Source of the DNA: Gracilariopsis chorda
Taxonomy: Eukaryota > Rhodophyta > Florideophyceae > Gracilariales > Gracilariaceae
Length of the DNA stretch: 64,000 nt
Reading direction: 5' to 3'
NCBI GenBank assembly: GCA_003194525.1
Contig: NBIV01000002.1
Coordinates: 744,001-808,000 of the forward strand
Under the pieces are notes generated by a model, which saw nothing but the letters and a program-made list of their open reading frames with translations, was not told the DNA's origin and made no database searches. Below, piece after piece: positions 12,651-22,675 of this stretch (position 1 is the stretch's first letter; every line of letters begins with the position of its first letter). The translations under genes were made by a program, and so were the position numbers.

Positions 12651-12665
12651 GCGTGCGAAGCACGC
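12651..12665. repeat. Helitron 3' terminal hairpin
   Basis: Six-base perfect stem GCGTGC/GCACGC with loop GAA, 14 bases before the inferred 3' end at 12679. Position and form match the replication-stop hairpin of Helitrons. Confidence 0.85.
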
Positions 12666-12679
12666 AATGGAGCCACTTG

Positions 12680-12895
12680 TACATAGTAATTTGGAAGCGA
12701 GCTGGAAGGTTTCCGCGTGCGTTGGCAATCTTTCCGACTTTGGCGAGCTTCTCAAAGTTACCCGTCAGCACATACAAGAATTCCAATCTGTCCAAATCCT
12801 TTGATGTCTGCAAGACCATTAAGCGGCTCGAGAAACCGAAGGAAAAACTTCGTGGCCAGTACGAGGGCTCATTTTTGGTGTGCAGCGCGCAGTAG
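12680..12895 (-). pseudogene. COPA: Coatomer alpha fragment, upstream side
   Basis: Minus-strand translation reads QTSKDLDRLEFLYVLTGNFE, then KLAKVGKIANARGN and FQITMY. This corresponds to the COPA segment [31 protein letters not shown]...YQNALY that immediately precedes LGDV. It therefore continues directly into the fragment at 5858-6582 once the Helitron is ignored. Weaker similarity upstream (NEPSYWP, compare a Cys-Trp helix pair in COPA) fades near 12895; no WD-repeat part was found to the right. Together the two pieces cover only the region around the solenoid end, so this is a truncated copy and another functional COPA must exist elsewhere. Confidence 0.85.
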
Positions 12896-13618
12896 GGGAG
12901 GCAAGAGAGGTTTGTTGATGAAATTTGATGTGTATTAGAGGAAATGAAGTTGACGGCGGCACGCTAGCAGTGAGAGGACGGGCGCGGTGGAACAGCGTGG
13001 TCGATCGTCACGGGTGAGGAGCGTTGCGGCCATGACGGGAGCGAGCGGCACAATGCTGTGCATGTTTGTGCGCGTGAAAACGCGGCTGAGACCATTACAT
13101 ACATTTACGAGCTGTTGGTAGTTAAGCTCCAAAAGCCAGGCGTGGTGTTTTTCATGAAACAGCAGAGTTGTAGTTCTGGGGGGCAATGGGCAGCCAAAAC
13201 TATTATTTCCGGACTCTATATTATCGAAAGTCAATGATCCAAGCCAGAGATAAACTCGGCAAGTACATGAATAGAAATTATTTGAGTTCGAAGCAATGAA
13301 CTGGCAAATATTTCTTTTCTTGAGAAGGTTTTAACTTCACGTCGGTGGCAGCCTGTTGGCTGGCATTGCAAGCAATGCAGCTTACGTGTCAATACCCTTC
13401 CTAATGAATAAAGTCATGAGGTTGCAAAAAGTATGTCTACTTTCCTACTTCTTCGACAAAACTTTGAAAAGAAGGACGAAAAACCTGTCACGGAAAATTT
13501 TTCAAAACAGGTCCGTGACGTTTCCCGAGCGGAATAAATTTTTGGAAGATGAGTTTCACGACTTCAAACCCTATTGCGTAGGAAACGAAGTAGGCCCAAT
13601 TGGATCAGGATACTAGAG
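12896..13618. other. No recognised gene
   Basis: Open frames here (12935-13234 minus, 13356-13616 plus) have no recognised family. A perfect 7-base palindromic stem with a two-base loop lies at about 13362-13377. Boundary between the COPA fragment and the following Harbinger-like region. Confidence 0.3.
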
Positions 13619-13780
13619 AGTTTACGCAAAACGCATTCTTCGTAGAAATAATCCTTGCCACGAGTACCACCGACGACACGAAAACCTTACAGAGCGGATA
13701 TTTTACGCAAAACCAATTTTTCGTACAAACAATCCTTTTCACGAGTGCCACCGACGAGACGAAAATCTTATATAGCGGGC
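13619..13780. repeat. Two tandem copies of an ~80 bp unit
   Basis: Unit 1 (about 13619-13698) and unit 2 (about 13699-13780) share, in order, TTTACGCAAAAC, TTCGTA, AAATAATCCTT-like, CACGAGT, CCACCGACGA, ACGAAAA and TAGCGG-like blocks at about 80% identity by eye. They lie directly upstream of a transposase ORF, where DNA transposons often keep subterminal repeats. Confidence 0.65.
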
Positions 13781-13787
13781 GATTCAT

Positions 13788-14999
13788 GTGTGTCTTACGT
13801 GCAACAATTTTCGTACGATTGTTCACGAGTCTGCGCATCTCCTTCACTCACTCACACTCCGTTTGGGCTCATCACGGTCCAGCAGAAAGACTAGAGCGCC
13901 GGAAAGGCACGCCGGTGCCTCCAACGACGACATCTGTTGCTTGTATACACGTTATACTCCAACAAAAATCTGCTGTTGCGTTGGCATCTCCTTCGCCTTG
14001 TCAAAAAAAGCCCTTGTTGACCTCCAGAATCTACAACTCCAAAGCAGACATATACAATCTCATGTGTTCAATCTAAACTGCGTATCTATGGAACAATGTC
14101 TCCATGACTTTCGGTGTTGTCGTGATGATGTTGGCAAGATCGCTAGCATCCTGAATTGGGAATATCAACTTACATTTCGTAATCGTTATCGCTGCGATTC
14201 AATCACTGCTTGCTGTATTGTACTAAAACGATTGGCATCCACAAACACGTGGTATGACTTAGAGATCATATTCGGCATGTGGTACTCGCGTATTAGTGAA
14301 ATCTTCAGGGAGACTATAGAACACTATTTTCAAACAAAGGGAAAACTGATAACATATCTGTGGCAAAGTTTACTGTGTTCTAGAGCTGACGTATATGCAG
14401 AAGCTATTAGTGGAGTTGGCGTGCCTTCGAATAGGTGCGTGGCCTTCATTGACTGCACCAAGATTGACATATGTCGTCCAGGTGGGGATGGTTGTAACCA
14501 AAGAGCATGTTACTCTGGACACAGGAGAAAATATTGTCTAAAGTATCAGACAATATCAACACCTGATGGACTGATATTTCATTTATATGGCCCCATAGTT
14601 GGACGCCACCACGATATGACACTTTTACGGAAAAGCGGAATTAAAGAGACAATGGAAAATGGCCTTTCTCTCCATGGAGTTCAGTACTACGTATATGAAG
14701 ATGCAGCTTATGTCTTGAGGCCATGGCTACAGACTGCGTTTGAGCGAACTCTTGCTACCGAGGAATAGCAAGCATTTAATCAGTCAATTATTGCTCTGCG
14801 GATACCAGTAGAATGGAACTACAAAGACTTGAAACAATTGTGGATGCGTAATGGAGTTTCTTGGCTTCTAAAAATACGACACAACCCCGTCGCCCTTCTT
14901 TATATTGCGTCAGCGCTATTACTGAATTTCGAACTACGCATCGAGAATGGATGCCAACCTAGTAACGTTCTTGGATGCGAGGCACCAGATCTAGATTAA
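13788..14999 (+). pseudogene. PIF/Harbinger-like DDE transposase, one stop
   Basis: DDE-fold transposase of the DDE_Tnp_4/Harbinger type. The region from MEQCLHDF (14088) has the family N-terminal helix-turn-helix (RYRCDSITACCIVLKRLA, then IFGMWYSRISEIF). Catalytic motifs follow: first Asp in AFIDCTK (about 14440), CLKYQTISTPDG, GPIVGRHHDM, second Asp in YEDAAY (about 14696), and Glu in RIPVEWNYKDL (about 14800). The frame opens at 13788, but the first 100 residues are not family-like, so the true start may be later. A single in-frame TAG at 14766-14768 separates the second Asp from the Glu; the frame then runs to TAA 14997-14999. Probably inactive. A Myb/SANT-like partner lies tail-to-tail at 16684-17440. 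Confidence 0.8.
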
Positions 15000-15239
15000 T
15001 ACTGTGATATTTGAAGAACAATTGCTTTTTTTCATAAAAATCTAAAGCACAAAGATGATACTGGAGGAGAGGAGGTACTGCAGATTGGTGTGCAACGATG
15101 GTGACCGTTCTCGACGTCTGATACACGAAGAGAGATATATACCGCGTTTCGGAGGAAATATCAGCTCGCTACACAGCTCGTACATGTTTCGGGACTCTAT
15201 GAGACGCACACAGAGAGTCGGGGAGACGGTCGAAGTGCT

Positions 15240-16345
15240 GCTCAGTGTTGTGGGAGCTGCCAGGGGAGTCAGCAGCAACTAGTGCTGCTTTTAGATATTT
15301 TCCATCTTCAAAGAGCTCGTGACAGCGCTCCATGAAAAGGGTTTCCGCACCAGGAAAACCGTTCCAAGGAGCCAACCGCGTCGCCAATTTCAAATCACTG
15401 AGCTTTCCCATAACGTACGGAAAAACGTTTTCCGGAACTACGTTCACCGCTAAAGCCTTTTCGGCGTGATTTACTCCGATAAGACGACCTGTGGCTGTCT
15501 GTTGGGCAGTAGCAAGCATGTTCGTCTCAGAGATTCTGTTCATATACAAGGCGTTCCCACTTTTAACGTCATACAGATGTACGTAACCCATCTTCCTGAC
15601 AAGCTAGACGACAGAATACCTGCTGCATGCCTGCAGACTAGTCGGAAAGTCGTTGGGTATCTCAACAGGATAGTCAATGTCTTCTTCCTTTTACCCGAAT
15701 CGTGGCGCTCCTGCGGTTTTCTTGTCCACATTGACCTCAGTAATGTGAATTCGTGATACACTATAAGCATTCTTTGACGCAAATATAAACATATTTGTCG
15801 GATGATTCTCTAGGTTGATAGAATCAAAGCAGGCTGCGTGACCCTCTATTGCCTCAGAAATTTTCTTTTCGATACAGTACAACTGCATGGGTCCATCGAC
15901 ACGACCTTCACCAATTGCAGATATCCCCACTAAGACAAGCCATTCTTCATCTGGATCAGATCGATAATTGATGATTTGAGAGTTCGATAGAGAGCTATGT
16001 CTGTTTAAAAATTTGACAGGTCCTGAGGTGCCACCATCTGTACGCCAGTGATATACAGAAGTGAGAGTGACGATACTGATGCTTCGCTCAGAAATCCATT
16101 TCCAGATCTCAACCGTCTCCGACAGTACATGAGACTTGATATTAGTATTTGCTTCAAAATCGAAAATCTACAACTGACTGCCTGCTCTGAGCGCAAGGAG
16201 ATCAGAAGCAGGGTTCATCAACGCAGAATCTGCGGTATTAGGGCACCGCGTGGGTCGGTCGGAATTCTCCATTTCGATGACATTGATCCGCCAGCAGCAG
16301 CTTCTCTGACACATGTATACTTGTCTGACTCTATGTTGCAGGGAG
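15240..16345 (-). pseudogene. Clathrin heavy chain N-terminal fragment
   Basis: Clathrin heavy chain forms the triskelion legs of clathrin coats; its N-terminus is a beta-propeller that binds adaptors. The minus translation tracks this propeller and linker: NIESDKYTCVRE, ADSALMNPAS..LLALRAG, IWKWISERSISIVT, VYHWRTDG, SSLSNSQIINYRSDPDEEW, GPMQLY...KKISEAIEGHAA, then GYVHLYDVKSG, MNRIS, ATGRLIGV, VFPYVMGKLSD and NGFPGAETLF. One frame holds from about 16310 to 15240 with three in-frame stops (near 16168, 15691 and 15620); one frame change occurs near 16300. Only about 350 residues of some 1,700 are present. The copy lies between a Harbinger-like transposase and its likely ORF1. Confidence 0.93.
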
Positions 16346-16683
16346 AGTAGAACAAGGATGTGGACGGCACCACGACAAAAGAGAGCAATAGCACCCCATC
16401 GAGGGGAACTGGCCCCTGTAATACTTCGCACATCAAATTATAAAGATTAAGAGATTCGGATGATTCACCAAAAACCTCATGTTGATGCGTTACTCACATA
16501 TCTTTACTGTAGTTTCTTACTCAAAGCATAATAGACAGCATGTGCTTTCACTCTTCGATCGCTTGCTTTCGCTCTTCTCTTTCAATTTCAAATATTTTCT
16601 CTTCAAGAGCAATTCTTCTTTTCGAATGGCATTTCATTATCTCATAATGTTGCACTTTTCTCACCGCTCTGGCTTTTCAAGTT

Positions 16684-17440
16684 CTAACTTTTCATGTTCA
16701 ATTTCCCATATTTGCTTGTCTTGCTCGTGCGCCTGTACAAGAATCTGTGAGGTAATTGCATCTTCGGATTTGAATGGTTCATGACATCGTGGTTTCTTAT
16801 TCGCTGAGGACTAACGGCCTTTGTCAGATTCTTGGCACCGCTTATGATCTGCTTGTCGATGTAGTGCTTGTTGTCTACGTTTATTGCCAGCTTCCACAAG
16901 TTTTTTCGTTTCACGTCAAGCTCTTCCGTCTGTTTTCGTAACATTTGTGCTTTTTCATTGATATCTAATATGAGATCCTCTAGGAGAGTTTCTTACTCAC
17001 CGTATACTTCACCGATACCTGTGGCAGTCCCATTTTGTTTGTTTTTTTCTCTTCTTGCTCTTACAAGACGTTCAAAAACGATCCATTAACGTCTTTCTAC
17101 TCGGTTTGTGCATGTAACAAAAGAAGGTGCTCGGAATGAGTTTCATGAATGTGCAAAGGACTTTGTCGAATACTGTTTCCGCTTCACCCCATTTCGGTAC
17201 ATAAGCGTCCGAAGCTCTTTCATAGCGTATCAGAAAGAGTTCATACGTTTCAGAAAAGCAGAATTTTCTTAAAGCGGTAGGTGTATCTGTAGAATACTTT
17301 GACACAGAGGTTTTCGGAACGCCCAGGTCTTTTTTTGATGCTGGAGCAACTTCGTGTTCGGGTTTACGGTCTTTGTTGGGACCACTGCAATGATTTATGT
17401 TGGTCGACGGTTCATTCATGGTGTGTGGGTTGTCAGTCAC
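16684..17440 (-). pseudogene. Harbinger-type ORF1, Myb/SANT-like
   Basis: PIF/Harbinger elements encode, besides the transposase, a DNA-binding Myb/SANT-like protein needed for transposition. The minus-strand reading has a Ser/Lys-rich lead, then a helical domain (ETYELFLIRYERASDAYVPK, KVLCTFMKLIP), TLMDRF followed in the next frame by ERLVRARREKNKQNGTATGIGEVYGE, and a coiled coil (EKAQMLRKQTEELDVKRKNL). The Arg-Arg...Asn...GI.E..GE pattern is typical of these ORF1 proteins. There is one frame change near 17078 and one in-frame stop near 16990. It faces the transposase at 13788-14999 tail-to-tail. Confidence 0.6.
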
Positions 17441-17576
17441 CCAGACTTTGTGTTATCTCAGATTTCACGAAGAAAAGGTCGTAAAAAGATGTCCTTGTAC
17501 GAATGTTGGTATGCAACCTTCGTATATGTTTTATACACCAAGTGCAGTTGTGAGACTTGTATTACCTGTCTATAAT

Positions 17577-17779
17577 AAACTTCATACGAGCTGGCTAGCG
17601 TAAACCCTCTAATATTCAACCTGAAGAAGGTGTTAGCGGTACAGACGGCCACTGCTCAGATGAAGAGCCACCAGTCTGTTCAGGAATCGTCGAATGCGAA
17701 GGCTGTACATGAACAAGTGGATGCTAAACCTTTTCAAGAAACTGTGCAAGAGCAGTCAGAGGTTGTCAGTGCAACTAGT
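17577..17779 (+). pseudogene. 5' part of an ORF split by an insertion
   Basis: An open frame rich in Gln, Ser, Glu and Val (first ATG about 17650). It runs to ACTAGT (17774-17779), where an inverted-repeat element begins. Downstream of that element the same frame resumes after a second ACTAGT (24953) and continues to TGA 25247-25249. The frame match across the insertion supports a single interrupted ORF. No family recognised; it could be part of the adjacent transposon or a host gene. Confidence 0.45.
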
Positions 17780-18016
17780 GTCTATCTGACCAGCGACCTC
17801 ATATGAGGTCAATATTAATTACTCTAGAACTTTATCAAAACCTTAAAACTTTTCCAAAAACTTTTTCACTTTGATCTTCTCATCATGTCTTCTACGCCGG
17901 CAGCGCTGAACCATGTCCACAATATATCACCAACAGTCGTAGCTGTCACATCAAGCAATATCGTCAAAAACATTCGTACACAATGGCCCTGTCCACAGAT
18001 CTTTTAGTTCAAAGAC

Positions 18017-18360
18017 TGTCGGTTGAACGCGGTTGCTGTGCGTTGCGCTTGGCACGTTGTACGATCAACGTGGTTGGTTCGAGCGCAACGTAGAGAGGAC
18101 AAACGCGTTTCTTCGCGTTTGGTCAGTAAATTTGTCGAGCGACTTGTTTACTGATTCTATTCCTCCTTTTTCTCCTCGTCCTTTCGCGCAATGCGTAAAG
18201 TACACTACACTTATATGCGGCGTTGCGAGCGCGCTGTGCCACAGATTGGCACAGCGCACTGTGTGACTTAAAAATAAATATATTAAATTAAGCCACGCGC
18301 ATCTCGATTCAAAACGAGATCACAGCGCTCTCCCCTACGTAAGCACCCCTACAACCTACA
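18017..18360 (-). repeat. Copia 3' LTR
   Basis: 344 bp, TG...CA, matching 24474-24817 base for base as far as I can see by eye. Contains an AT-rich segment (about 18268-18290) that on the minus strand could serve as a TATA-like element. Confidence 0.93.
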
Positions 18361-18518
18361 CTCCCTCCAGTCACACGATCCGCAACGGCGCTTGTCCAGC
18401 CACGGCGTGCATCTCTCTGTCTCCCGTTACTACCAGGCACCTCCTAGACCTCCGGGTGAAGGTTTGTCCCGTTGTGTAGTAGCGCGAAACACGAGCGATT
18501 GCACAAGCGTCGTAAGCG

Positions 18519-19337
18519 ATGGCGACCAACAACAGCGCGGAGTACACCATTGAGAAAGTGATGGCCGGCGATTGCACCGTAACGCGCGCGGGCGTGCTTG
18601 CAGCTGGCCGTATTTACGCCACTTGTAGCGCGCAAAATGGCATCGACGATATGTTTGCGATCGACATCTCTTCCTTACAATCACGCGCGTGGAAAAACGT
18701 TTCTTTCCGCGTCACCGCGGAAACTGCCAATGCCAAAGAGATGCCATGTCCTCCGCCTCCAAAGCCGCGCATAACGAAAGCGAACTGGCGTCGTGCCAAC
18801 ATCATTATACGCGACAAAATTCGGGCGTGGTGTCTTGATCACCCTGGGTTCTCCATCACGAAGCAAGGTCCAGGTGCGCGCGGCGTCAGCGAAGAAGCGA
18901 AGAAGTACCTCATCGAACCTTCCACTCCCATCGTCGAATGCAGTCAAGAAGGGAATTGTCTGGGATATTCAATTGCGAGTGCGGCTGCGCGTCACTGCGG
19001 TTACGAAGTGGGTGCGAACATTATGAATGCATTCGAGGAGAGTTCCGATCCATTTCGTTCGATAGGAAGTACTCAGCGGTTCTTGCACAGCTTGCAAAAG
19101 GGTCTCAACTTCAGGAAGATTTCGGATAAGCAGTTTTGCGAAAACAAGTTCGAATGGCTGTCAATGCAATGCGAAGGTCTTTTCATTGTCCGCCTACACG
19201 CCGGAAATGACGTTGACCACTGCGCATTAGTCGATGGGGATCGCCAAGAAATTCTTGATAGCGAAGAGAAGAAACCGCTGCGACTTAGTTTGTCGGCTTT
19301 GCGTTCCTGCGTCGGTGAGACAAAAGAGAAGATATAA
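18519..19337 (+). CDS. Antisense ORF in Copia, putative cysteine protease fold
   Basis: An intact 272-residue ORF on the strand opposite to gag-pol, between the end of pol and the 3' LTR. Its ATG lies about 160 bases inside the LTR; an AATAAA-like signal follows the stop by about 30 bases, and the pol stop is only 50 bases further, so transcription would be convergent. I do not recognise the family by sequence. Residues 140-160 (ECSQEGNCLGYSIASAAARH) look like a papain-type catalytic Cys helix (Cys147). VDHCALVDG gives a candidate His234 and ILDSEE a candidate Asp247, the Cys-His-Asp order of papain-like, OTU-like or C39-like peptidases. The first 130 residues have no recognised domain. Function is inference from this motif order; a captured host gene or an element accessory protein are both possible. 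Confidence 0.6.
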   Translation: MATNNSAEYTIEKVMAGDCTVTRAGVLAAGRIYATCSAQNGIDDMFAIDISSLQSRAWKNVSFRVTAETANAKEMPCPPPPKPRITKANWRRANIIIRDKIRAWCLDHPGFSITKQGPGARGVSEEAKKYLIEPSTPIVECSQEGNCLGYSIASAAARHCGYEVGANIMNAFEESSDPFRSIGSTQRFLHSLQKGLNFRKISDKQFCENKFEWLSMQCEGLFIVRLHAGNDVDHCALVDGDRQEILDSEEKKPLRLSLSALRSCVGETKEKI

Positions 19338-19387
19338 ATCGCGGAAGTCCGTGAGATGACCTTTAAAAATAAAGATCCCGTTCATCC

Positions 19388-22300
19388 TTAGTTTCTAATG
19401 ACCCATTGCTCCGGCTGTATCTGAAGAGTGCCAGTCTTCAGGATGTTCTTCAGAGCAGCTTGATGCATTGTCTTCGTCAGCCCGTCCGCCACATTATGTG
19501 AGCTTCGCACGAAGCCGATGTCCGATATAACCTTGCTCTTGAATCCCTGCCTAGCTGCGGCGATGTCCAGCATGAGTCGCTTTTCGGAAGTTCTGGATCC
19601 TTTTGATATGACATCAAATAGCGATTTGCTGTCCGTAAAGAGCTGTACCGGTATTTCTCGATTCATGATAAGGCTCATCTCGGCTGCGAGCGTGGTTGCG
19701 ACATCGAAGAGGTCGCTGAAAGCAATTACTTCGCCCGCCATCGCGGATCTTGTCACTCGCTTAGCCTTGTAAGACTTGAAATGTATCGGTACGACATTAT
19801 CCGTATCGTCTCCAAGGAAGACAATGTGACCAAGCTGCGAAGACATATCCCTATTATTTGCGAAAGAAGAGTCCGAGTAGCCTATGACTCTTAGTGTTTC
19901 GCGGTTCAATCTCGGAACTCGGAGAGAAAGTATGTTGCTCTTCGCGTACTTCACAGCCCGATTCAATTGCCGTATCACACTCTTCTGATCATTCTTGAAG
20001 ATCGCTTCGGTCACCTGCGCAAGCTGTGAGATCTCAAATAGACAATCAGGTCTAGTATTGGCAAGCCAGGCCAACTTCATACGCATAGACCGAAATGAGG
20101 AAAACTTTGCATCTGGTGGGAGTTCCTCCAGCTTCTTCAAATACGAGTGTTGCTCCTGCACAATGGTTGAATCTGGTTTTCTTTCTAAAGAGAACCCAGT
20201 GAAGCTGCAAGGCAAACCTTGCTCCTCTCCCATGTCAAACCTCTCGTTGGTTTTTGCGCAGAGCTTCTTGAACTCACCTTCGCCTGCTCTCAACAAATCG
20301 TCCACGTAACCACCAGATATACCCTTCAGAAGTCCTTCTTACATTTGGATGTACAGTGCAGGGTCCGATCGTAGTGGAGTCATGCCCAAGTCCTTCAGAT
20401 GATGTTGGTCTATGGTTTGATGCCATAGGTCACCCGACTCGCAGAGACCGTAGAGTGGCTTCAGCAGCTGAAGGCATTGCGAAGGGTCCAGTTCGAACTC
20501 TGGAACAGGCTTGGTGATGAAAACGTCACGAAGGATGGGTTCGGCAGCTTGTAAATATGCCTGTCGGACATCGGATGTCCAGATATCAAAGCCATGAATC
20601 ATAGCAAGGGATAAGAGGAGTCTGATTGATGAAGGTTGCAGAGTTGTCGTCGAGTGTACCATCATATGCTTCAGCTTGTCCCGATGTCCTCCAATTACGA
20701 AGCGAGCCTTATACTTCACCCGCCCATCATCCGTAGATTTGATGGACAAGACGAAACGACCAGGCAGTATGTTCCCATCGGTAGGCACATCTTCCTTCAG
20801 GATTACCTTAAAGGTTCCACGGTCCAAGAGATTCTTGATTTCCGTTTTCTTAGCTTCGTCCATCTCCTTTGTGCTTGCTCTTGGGTCATTCTTGTCGATA
20901 ACCTCGGTCAAGTAGATGCCATCCTTCTCTTCCTCTACGGATCGAAACGGTTCGAAGCACTTGTTCAGACTGGAGAAGAATGAGTTTGCTATCATCTCTG
21001 GCTCGTAGTAGCGTTTCACTTGAGCTAGATTGAACGGCTTTGCTGCTCCTATCGGGACGTCTTGGACGTATACTAGCTTCTTCAGCTCATCTACTGCATT
21101 GATAGTGAACGGGCCTAGCCATTCTCCAATACGGCTATCGACGATTTTCTCCCTCCAGACCAGTACTTTATCACCAACCTGGTACGCCGAGTCGCAGGCT
21201 GGTGGTACTCTGTGCTTGAGGGCACGATCGATCCTTAGTTTTGCCATGCACCTTTCCATCTCGGTTCGAGCGATGTTTGCTACCTCTGCCCGACTTGCCA
21301 ATGTTGCCTTGGTTCTCTGAGGCTCGGATCTAGTGCGCACAGGAGGGAACTCACCGAAAACCAATGCTGATGGTACCAGTCCTTCCGGCCCAAGCGTATC
21401 GTTCATAGCCTTCACTGATGCCGCGAGTGCTATTTCTGGCTCCGTGGAAGGGTTCTGTACCATGATCTTTCGGTATGTCTGCCTTAGAGGATGGTGATAG
21501 CGTTCGCCCAGCCCAAGGCTCGAGTGGGCTTCCACACCAGTTCTATCGACCTCAATGTTAGATATCGCTGCGATTTCGATGAATAGTTGCCCAAAAGCAC
21601 TACCTTGATCTACTAACATTCGATTGGGAATCCCAGTATAGATGGCTATCCAGCATGTGAGAATTTTCTTCCATATGGTCCTGGTAGACACGTCTGGAAG
21701 GAAGGTGGCAGCCGAGAAGCGAGTTCCTTCGTCAACGATATGCAGCACGGGTTTTCCATTGATATACATAATATCAATGAGAACTCTTTCGTTAAAGCGG
21801 ACATTTTCCGCCCCAAATGAAACACGAAAGCGGCTCGGGGCATTCTGAATTCTCTGGCATGGGTCGCATCTCTTGCTAAGGTCTTTTAGAACTGCCAATG
21901 TCTGAGGCGTTGCTTCCTCGGGCCTTGCTCTCTTAATCAACGCGAAGAGTTTATCAGCTGCCGGGTGAAAGAATTGCCTGTGTAGCTTGTGTAGCTGTGT
22001 CCTTGTGAAGTTTGTTTGAGTCGGGAAACACATATCAACAAACACATGACCACTGGCAGAACGGTGTAGAGGTACAGACCAGCCATCTACGAACGTGGCT
22101 TGATCTCCATTAGTGTGCACCTGTGCCCTGTGCGTTAGACGGTTCGCCACTGTGTCTGCTATAAGGGATTCGCGGTCAAGGATATCCATTCCAAGCAGAG
22201 CTGGAATGTCCGCTGATACGACGTCCATCGTCACCAGGATAGGGCTAACGTTGGGAGGTGTAGCGAGGTGAATATCTACCTGTCCAAGCGACTCAAACGT

Positions 22301-22675
22301 GGCATCAGCAAACTTGAAGCGCGTGTGAGACGGTAACTTTCGAAGTCTCGGCAGTCTAAGCTTGTGATCCGAAAGGACACGCTTAAGTTCCTTAACTCCA
22401 ATGACTGATTTCGGTGCTCCAATATCGACACAGAATCCGTCTGCTCGAGAGCGGTTACGCTCTTTCGCAAGTTTTGTCACAAAGATGTGAGTGACATTGA
22501 CTTCCACAGGCTCACCCATGGGTTTGCGCCTCGGTAGAGCAGTCCTATGCGAAGCTGCCCATCGGCACGGGCGACGGTGTTGAGGCACTAACTCTCGTCG
22601 CCCTACTGAAAAGACTGTGATGCTGGGTGCATCCTTTCTTGACCCATAGTAGCCGCCACATGGTTTGTGAACCAA
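19388..22675 (-). other. Copia pol region
   Basis: In order: an aspartic protease with DIGA at the active site (family usual DTGA/DSGA); a zinc-binding HHCC segment (HKLHRQFFH...CDPCQ); an integrase core with Asp in VLIDIMY, Asp in LVDQGSAF and Glu in GLGERYH; then a reverse transcriptase (DVRQAYLQA, a YVDD box) and an RNase H with GYSDSSFAN and VIAFSDL. The gene order is that of Ty1/Copia. Part of a mobile element, nearly intact with about one break. Confidence 0.88.

Larger units (their letters stand above)
6583..12679 (+). mobile_element. Helitron, about 6.1 kb, autonomous type but decayed
   Basis: Helitrons move by rolling-circle replication, start with TC, end with CTRR after a short hairpin, and insert between A and T without duplicating the target. 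Here host A6582 is followed by TC at 6583. The 3' side has a GCGTGC-GAA-GCACGC hairpin (12651-12665) 14 bases before CTTG at 12676-12679, then host T12680. The flanks confirm these ends: removing 6583-12679 leaves an uninterrupted COPA reading (minus strand, MY followed by LGNV). The last four bases are CTTG rather than CTRR, perhaps a mutated CTAG. Inside lies one Rep-helicase gene (7596-12489). The element is inactive because of stops in that gene. Confidence 0.9.

Noticed and set aside
18033-18266. 77-residue ORF repeated at 18033 and 24490
   Set aside because: It is part of the Copia LTR and identical only because the LTRs are; no protein features.
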